NCBI RefSeq assembly: GCF_000227135.1
Contig: NC_018262.1
Coordinates: 5,795 to 69,794 of the forward strand
Length of the DNA: 64,000 nt
Direction: 5' to 3'
Source: Leishmania donovani
Taxonomy: Eukaryota > Euglenozoa > Kinetoplastea > Trypanosomatida > Trypanosomatidae
Below, piece after piece: positions 59,166 to 64,000 of the stretch (position 1 is the stretch's first letter; each line of letters starts with the position of its first letter). The notes under the pieces were generated by a model. It was given only the letters and a program-made list of their open reading frames with translations, searched no databases and had not been told where the DNA came from. Made by a program: the position numbers and the translations under genes.

Positions 59166-59884
59166 ATCTCGAAGTGACGTCGTTCTCTCCCCCTCCCCTC
59201 GCCATTTCTCTGCTGTCGCCGTGAGCCTCCTTCGCACACGCACACTCTGCCCTCCCAACTTTCCATCACCCACACACACGCTGCTGTGTACATGATATGG
59301 GCTCAAAAGGAGAAAGACGCTAAAGCTGAATCAACAGCAGTCGCACATCAGCCATCCCTTTCCTCAATGACGGCCGCCGCTACACAGCGGGGCTACGGGG
59401 GGCGTTGTGGTGGTATGTGCCACGCTACCCAACTCTCTTCCTCCTCTGGCTGCTCTTCTCATCTCCCGCTCAGTTTCCAGAGGGGGTGAGAGAACACCGC
59501 ATGTGTGCGTATGCCCTGTGTCTCTAGTGCTTCGCATGCTTTATTGTGTCCCTCTCACCTTCTTGTGCCCTCTTCTTTACGCCACCGCATCGTCTGCGAT
59601 CATCGCCCTGCACCAACGGCGGCCCCGTGATTCCTCATGCACACCCTTCCTTACCACCCCGTCCGTCCGTCCTCGTCTCTGAGGTGTCTATGGACAACCC
59701 ATCCTCTTTCAAAGCGATTTCTACACTTGCTAGGTTAAATTACAAAAGGGTACACCAACACCAACACCGACCCACCGCCCCACCCATGCACAAACGCGGC
59801 GCTGTCGCCTCCTCACCTGCCCTCTCTCTCCTCTCTTTTTAAGCGTATTCTCGTCGACTGTTACTTCATTCGCGTGCGGCAACT

Positions 59885-59899
59885 CTTCTTCTGTTTTAG
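59885..59899 (+). promoter_or_regulatory. Probable spliced-leader acceptor
   Basis: CTTCTTCTGTTTTAG; AG at 59898-59899, 124 nt upstream of the ATG at 60023; the CA repeat falls between them. Confidence 0.5.
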
Positions 59900-59963
59900 C
59901 TGTCTGCTCACTCCGCTGTTGCACCGCGCCCGCTCTCGAGCCACTGTCTTTCCGCTTCATCCG

Positions 59964-59995
<32 letters not shown>
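59964..59995. repeat. (CA)n microsatellite
   Basis: About 15 CA units upstream of the 77-residue gene, probably inside its 5' UTR. Confidence 0.85.
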
Positions 59996-59997
<2 letters not shown>

Positions 59998-60022
59998 CAT
60001 CTGCAAGGGGCACAGGCGCAAG

Positions 60023-60256
60023 ATGCTCCTCACCTATCAGTTTGCCCCCATCTGGGCTATGCTGGTTTCCATCGTGACCTTCCTTGTCTTGCGTCACAAC
60101 GACCCTGTAGACCTGAACGAGTACAAGGAAAAGGCGCACGGCATTCCACCGGTGGCTTGCTGCTCGGCAATTGCGATCCCCCTCGTTGTTCTCTTCGTCT
60201 ACAACGCGGCACTAAGGATGGGACCGCAGCCGTCGTGCAGCGGCACGAAAAAGTAA
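60023..60256 (+). CDS. Small two-helix membrane protein, 77 aa
   Basis: MLLTYQFAPIWAMLVSIVTFLVLRHNDPVDL... : two hydrophobic segments (about 5-23 and 44-64) separated by a charged loop NEYKEKAHGIPP, with a short hydrophilic C-terminus (MGPQPSCSGTKK). No family is recognised. The clean hydropathy pattern, an upstream acceptor and lack of low complexity support coding. Possible locations are the ER or the mitochondrial inner membrane; there is no evidence to choose. Confidence 0.7.
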   Translation: MLLTYQFAPIWAMLVSIVTFLVLRHNDPVDLNEYKEKAHGIPPVACCSAIAIPLVVLFVYNAALRMGPQPSCSGTKK

Positions 60257-62139
60257 GTCCGCACGCTCTCCGCCCTATTCGCTCTTGCCCATTCTACCAC
60301 GCGCGCTGTGGGCGGCCCAATGCAGCTACACGTGAGAAGGCGTGCGACTGTGAGTGTCATAGTTCGCTGGTGCTCTGAAAAATACGTTTTCAACACGTCG
60401 TTCCACCACGAACAAGCCAGCAAAAGTATACGCAAGCAGCCGCAGCTCACCTACGCCTGCTGCTTGACCTCTGCGCCACGGAGCCGGGCCAACTAACACC
60501 GCTTGGCGTCGTTTAGCTCCCTGCAACTCCACTGCACACAGCGCAGGCCAGATCCAGAATTACGCCCAACACCACTGCAACCCAGCAAAACAAAACGACA
60601 AAAAAGAGGTGGATGCGTCACTATTTGAATTGTGGGCAAGATGCATAGCGGGTTGGTACAAACGTGAGCGTGACCGCAAGCCGATTCGGCACAGCGGCTG
60701 CCCAGTCCAGCCCGCCGACACCAAGAGACCGTCGCCGTACCCGTGGCCAGGCTGCCGGATGTTGGCCTCCCCACAAAGACTGTATACCGGGGCCTGATAC
60801 GACGCACTGAGGTAGCCCGCATCATCATGGTTTTTCTTTTCTTCTCTCCCAGAAGAACAAATGAAGATTCATCGAGCAGCACTTGCGGCAATATCGACTG
60901 CCTGTGTGAGTGTGAAGGCGACAACAGCGCTGCCGTGGTGTGAGGACAAAGATAGCGGAAGCTATGGGGTGCATGAGTACAGCAGCAGCGCTCCTTTCTT
61001 CTCCATGCACGCTGCATCTCTCTCCGGTGTTTATCCCTACACGGCCGTCAACTGCCCTCCTTCCCTCTCTGCAAACTGTGATGCGTCAAAAGGGAGAAGA
61101 AACGACAAGATAAAGAAGAAAAGACAAGGCAAAGAAGAGGGAAGGCTGCACTGTAGCGGCGCTCATGGCTGCTTCGCTCTTGACTGGAGCGGTGTGCATG
61201 CGAGTGCCGGCGTGACGCTATTCACTGTGTAGCGGTACCAACTCTTTTCTGTTTCTGTCTCTGTGTGCTGCTGCTCCCCATCGCTTTAGAACTTCTGTGC
61301 CTCACGCCACATGTACGATATTGGGCAAAGACGAGCGGAGAAAGCTGCCGTGTGTATGTGTGTGTGTGTGTGTGTGTGTGTCTGTATGTGCACGCGTGCA
61401 GGTCTCTGTGTGAGTGCATACAAGTGATTTGATGAGGCGTACATGCCCTGCTAGGTTTGACCTGAAGACGCAGCCCTTCGCTCTCTCTTGATTTTTCAGC
61501 ACACCAGCATATGAGCAGGCACGGTGCCATGCGCACATGTGGTGGTCATGATCCGGCAAAATCAAACCGCAGAAACAAAGGAGGCCAGAGAGGCGTTCTC
61601 AAGGGCATCACCGCTGCGCTTTGCCATTAACGACGCAGTGGGAGGAGAAGACTGCCATGCGCTTGGCTGCTGAACGGTGTTGCACTCGCCGTAGGAACTT
61701 TAAGCAGCGCTTTTTCTCGCCTCCATCGCGGGCGCCTCTCCCCGCACACACGCGACGTGCTGTCTTTTGTCTGCCCTGGCTGATTTCCGACGCACCTTTT
61801 GACCTTCCCTTCCCGCCCTTCGTCTGTCTGTCCCCGCGGACGTATCTTCCGAGACACACAAACAAGCAGAGTGACAACATACGCACACACACACACGTGC
61901 TCCATGGAGCGCAGAAGAGCTTGCATTACCTCGCACAACTCGTAGGGCGGCATTGCTGCAACTGGCACACACCACGGTCGGTATGCTCGACTGCGTCGTT
62001 TTGCGCACGGCACACAGCACGCTTCATGTGCTTCTTCACATGATCTCGCAATGGGCGCACGCGCTGCTGAAGCTGTCCGTGAAGCTGTGGGTGCTGGCCA
62101 CGGGTTGCTGCCCAGGGACGTTACGCGCTGCAGAATGAG
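60257..62139. other. Long gene-poor region with (GT)n
   Basis: About 1.9 kb without a supported gene. A GT/TG run lies at about 61350-61381, and CA-rich sequence near 61880-61895. Plus- and minus-strand frames up to 286 aa are composed of Arg/Cys/His-rich shadows. Confidence 0.5.
61350..61381. repeat. (GT)n microsatellite
   Basis: About 15 GT units with one TATG interruption, in the gene-poor region before the hydrolase remnant. Confidence 0.85.
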
Positions 62140-63339
62140 CGTCACATCGAGGTAGTCACCTCCACGAAGGACCCGTCTATGGGTGCGAAGCCGCTGGCGA
62201 CGTTTGGACTGAGCTAGGACATATTGTACCACGGTGCCTTGGACAGTGTGCGCGTCTACATCATTCTTAGCGTCCTTGGCGTCAGCTGCCGCGTCACCTA
62301 CAACCGGGAGCCACCGGAAGGGTTTGACGACAATCCAATGTGCCGGGAATGTCTGAAGGTGCCAAAGGCAGAGGAGGACAAAAAGGAATCGTGCTCGTAG
62401 TCGCTGGTTCGGTGGAACTAGAGGTGGGGGGGGGTGCGAACACCCCCACCCCCAATAAACAGCGACGGGTTCGCAGCTGCGAGGCAAAGAGCTTCCGCGT
62501 GTGTCCTCTCACTTCACGCGGCATGGACTCTGATCGTCCTACACAGTTGCATCTCACCGGTGTCACCTTTACCCAGTGCACGCGTACCTTGATGGTGTGT
62601 GGTGCTCGGTGCACGAGCAGCTGCGCGCGCGTTTTGGGGGTGAGCTGGCGACCTCCTTCCTCGGCTACAGCACTGTTGGAATGACAAACCTGAAGGCGGC
62701 TGCGGATTAGTTTGACGCGTTCAAGACGAATCCGTCCCGCTACCCCGGCGGCTCCCCCAGTGACAGCGCTGGTGAGCATGAATGCCTCGTTCAGCATATT
62801 CGTGCACGGCCACGCGATATAGCGCTGCGAGTTTCTTTTTCTTGTTTGACTAGCGCCCGATGAGTGACGCGATGAGGAAGTATGCGAAGCATGAACACCG
62901 CTTGGCTCAAGGGCTGCTAGGTCTTCCCCCAATGAAGGACAAAACCGAGTTGAGCGCGCTGCTGCAGGGGTTCGCCAACACCAGCGACTACAACGAGCGC
63001 TTGGTGGTGCCGCACTTCGCATACACGGAGGGCGGCGCGAGCTACTACAAGGGTGCGGCAGCTTTCAAACGGCTAATTCGAATGAACGTGCCCCTCCCCG
63101 TCATCTGCCTGGCAGCGCGTAGCGACCCAATCACCGGCGAATCCCGCACCAAGGCGCAGCGGCAGGCCCTCATCGATGAACACCCCAACGTCGTGCATGT
63201 TGAGACGCCAGCGAGCGGCCACTTATCCTGCTTGCCGGGCCCTCTCAACGAGGTCAGAGGACGCGGGGAGTTCTTCATTTACTTCACGCTGAAAGTCTTC
63301 CAGCACGCCGTGCGGGTATTGAAGGAGACAAATGCGTAG
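62140..63339 (+). pseudogene. EMB8-type alpha/beta hydrolase, broken (multiple frameshifts and stops)
   Basis: The 3' part (ATG 62860 to 63339, 159 aa) reads as the C-terminal half of an EMB8/YheT-type hydrolase: LSALLQGFANTSDYNERL..., PLPVICLAARSDPITGES (acid-residue region) and NVVHVETPASGHLSCL (catalytic His). Upstream pieces in other frames complete the family pattern: IVLVVAGSVE, then FRVCPLTSRGMDSDRPTQLHLTGVT (near 62490-62570), then RARFGGELATSFLGYSTVGMTNLK (near 62615-62690; the nucleophile region GYSTVG), then ALVSMNASFSIF (near 62766-62800). Between them lie frame changes and internal stops, for example TAG at about 62707-62709 and near 62818. The left end of the remnant is uncertain (62140 is an outer estimate). 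It could instead be a misassembly of a functional gene, but the number of lesions favours decay. It is the last recognisable coding remnant of the window. Confidence 0.7.
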
Positions 63340-64000
63340 TTGAGCGCGCGTGCTGTCGGTTCAATGGTGAATACGGCAGTGGATGTCGTGCTCTGCGCTA
63401 CCCACGCTATCCCCGGAAGCACAAAGGCAGGAGAGCGGCACAAAAGCCGCCGAAACTGCTCACCTTCCCTCCCCCTCCACTATCACCGCTAGAGCGTGCT
63501 TTATCGAGATAGCAGGTGGTCTGAGGGGTCCACAGGCCCACTGCAAAACCAACGCCGCCTGCTTCATTCACCTTGATGCACGGGCTAGGGTTGGATATGC
63601 GAGGGAGAAGGCGACAGCCATCTTGACGTGCCTCGCGCGGCGCCTGTTACGCTCAAGCTCCGCACACCTACTTCGGATGTGCCATACAGGGTCTCGTTCT
63701 GCTCACCGGAGCTGTGGGAAAGAGGCCCTGTGGAGAAGCGTGCACACGCACACACTCGCCAAAGTGCCGCACGTGTGCGCCATCGCACCTCTACGCGGTC
63801 AAAATACTACAAAGAAAACAGTCATCGACATGCACAGCGAACATACGCGCAGTGCGCGGTGCCCGCCTGACGGCTTTGGTCTGCGGCTGTCATTCGCTTC
63901 TTCCTCTCATCTGCGAGTGTATTGGAGAGGCAGAAATGAGAAGAGGCGGAGAATTTGGGTTTAGGAAGACTATCGTCATGCTCACCGTCCTCTTCTGTTC
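63340..64000. other. End of window, no supported gene
   Basis: 661 bp. The open frame 63383-63964 (193 aa) is Ser/Arg/His-rich without a domain and lies just after the hydrolase remnant; I consider it chance. Confidence 0.45.

Larger units (their letters stand above)
59166..60022. other. Intergenic region with (CA)n in 5' UTR
   Basis: 857 bp. A CA repeat of about 15 units lies at 59964-59995, inside the presumed 5' UTR of the next gene, because a good acceptor (CTTCTTCTGTTTTAG, AG at 59898-59899) lies upstream of it. No gene supported. Confidence 0.55.

Noticed and set aside
63383..63964. 193-aa ORF at the right end
   Set aside because: Ser/Arg/His-rich with no recognisable fold.
1..64000. 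CRISPR arrays, bacterial promoters or operons
   Set aside because: Spliced-leader signals and gene content show a kinetoplastid genome; no regularly spaced direct repeats were seen.

Overview
This window is nuclear DNA from a trypanosomatid of the Leishmania group. The evidence is long runs of intronless, same-strand genes with no operator-like promoters, polypyrimidine tracts followed by AG (spliced-leader acceptors) upstream of start codons, typical Leishmania protein content (a 100-aa histone H4, Leishmania-type pyruvate kinase, kinetoplastid-style mitochondrial proteins), abundant CA/GT and G/C homopolymer tracts, and two copies of a SIDER2-like retroposon. From general knowledge, the gene order (H4, pyruvate kinase, PI-PLC, branched-chain E1-beta, prohibitin, Trk-like transporter, later eL30) resembles the left part of Leishmania chromosome 35 or its equivalent; I could not check this.

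Layout. From 1 to about 34.4 kb every supported gene is on the minus strand: H4, pyruvate kinase (interrupted by a 748-N gap), a delta-type PI-PLC, branched-chain 2-oxoacid dehydrogenase E1-beta, a Ser/Pro-rich protein, a CFAP99-like coiled-coil protein, prohibitin 2, a Trk-type cation transporter homologue, a small coiled-coil protein, a probable mitochondrial protein, coatomer zeta, an LMBR1-like membrane protein, ARL2, a 67-aa ORF, a one-helix membrane protein, a degenerate ADP/ATP-carrier-like protein, a 315-aa unknown and two coiled-coil proteins. From 36.7 kb on all supported genes are on the plus strand: an FCP1/SCP-type phosphatase, a 2135-aa coiled-coil protein, Kish/TMEM167, a complex I NDUFA5 homologue with a long C-terminal extension, a CCCH zinc-finger plus J-like protein, ribosomal protein eL30, a 713-aa unknown, an ArfGAP and a 77-aa two-helix membrane protein. 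The plus unit ends in the visibly broken remains of an EMB8-type alpha/beta hydrolase.

The AT-rich interval 34360-36757 is therefore a divergent strand-switch region, in Leishmania normally the bidirectional RNA polymerase II initiation zone. It carries one SIDER2-like copy (minus), a run of 13 G, and a 141-aa ORF that may be a relic. A second SIDER2-like copy (plus) lies about 17 kb away in the 3' flank of the CCCH/J gene. By eye the two cores are equal in length (484 bp) and differ at about three positions, but their ends are clearly diverged. They form a near-perfect long inverted repeat bracketing about 17 kb.

The genes are not functionally linked as bacterial operons are; co-transcription here is positional. 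Themes are mitochondrial metabolism (E1-beta, PHB2, NDUFA5, carrier-like and small membrane proteins), membrane traffic (COP zeta, ARL2, Kish, ArfGAP) and long coiled-coil proteins clustered on both sides of the strand switch. The most unusual points are the inverted repeat with abrupt identity boundaries, the altered effector loop of pyruvate kinase, the loss of filter and signature residues in the transporter and the carrier, the CCCH/J-like protein without HPD, and the decayed hydrolase.
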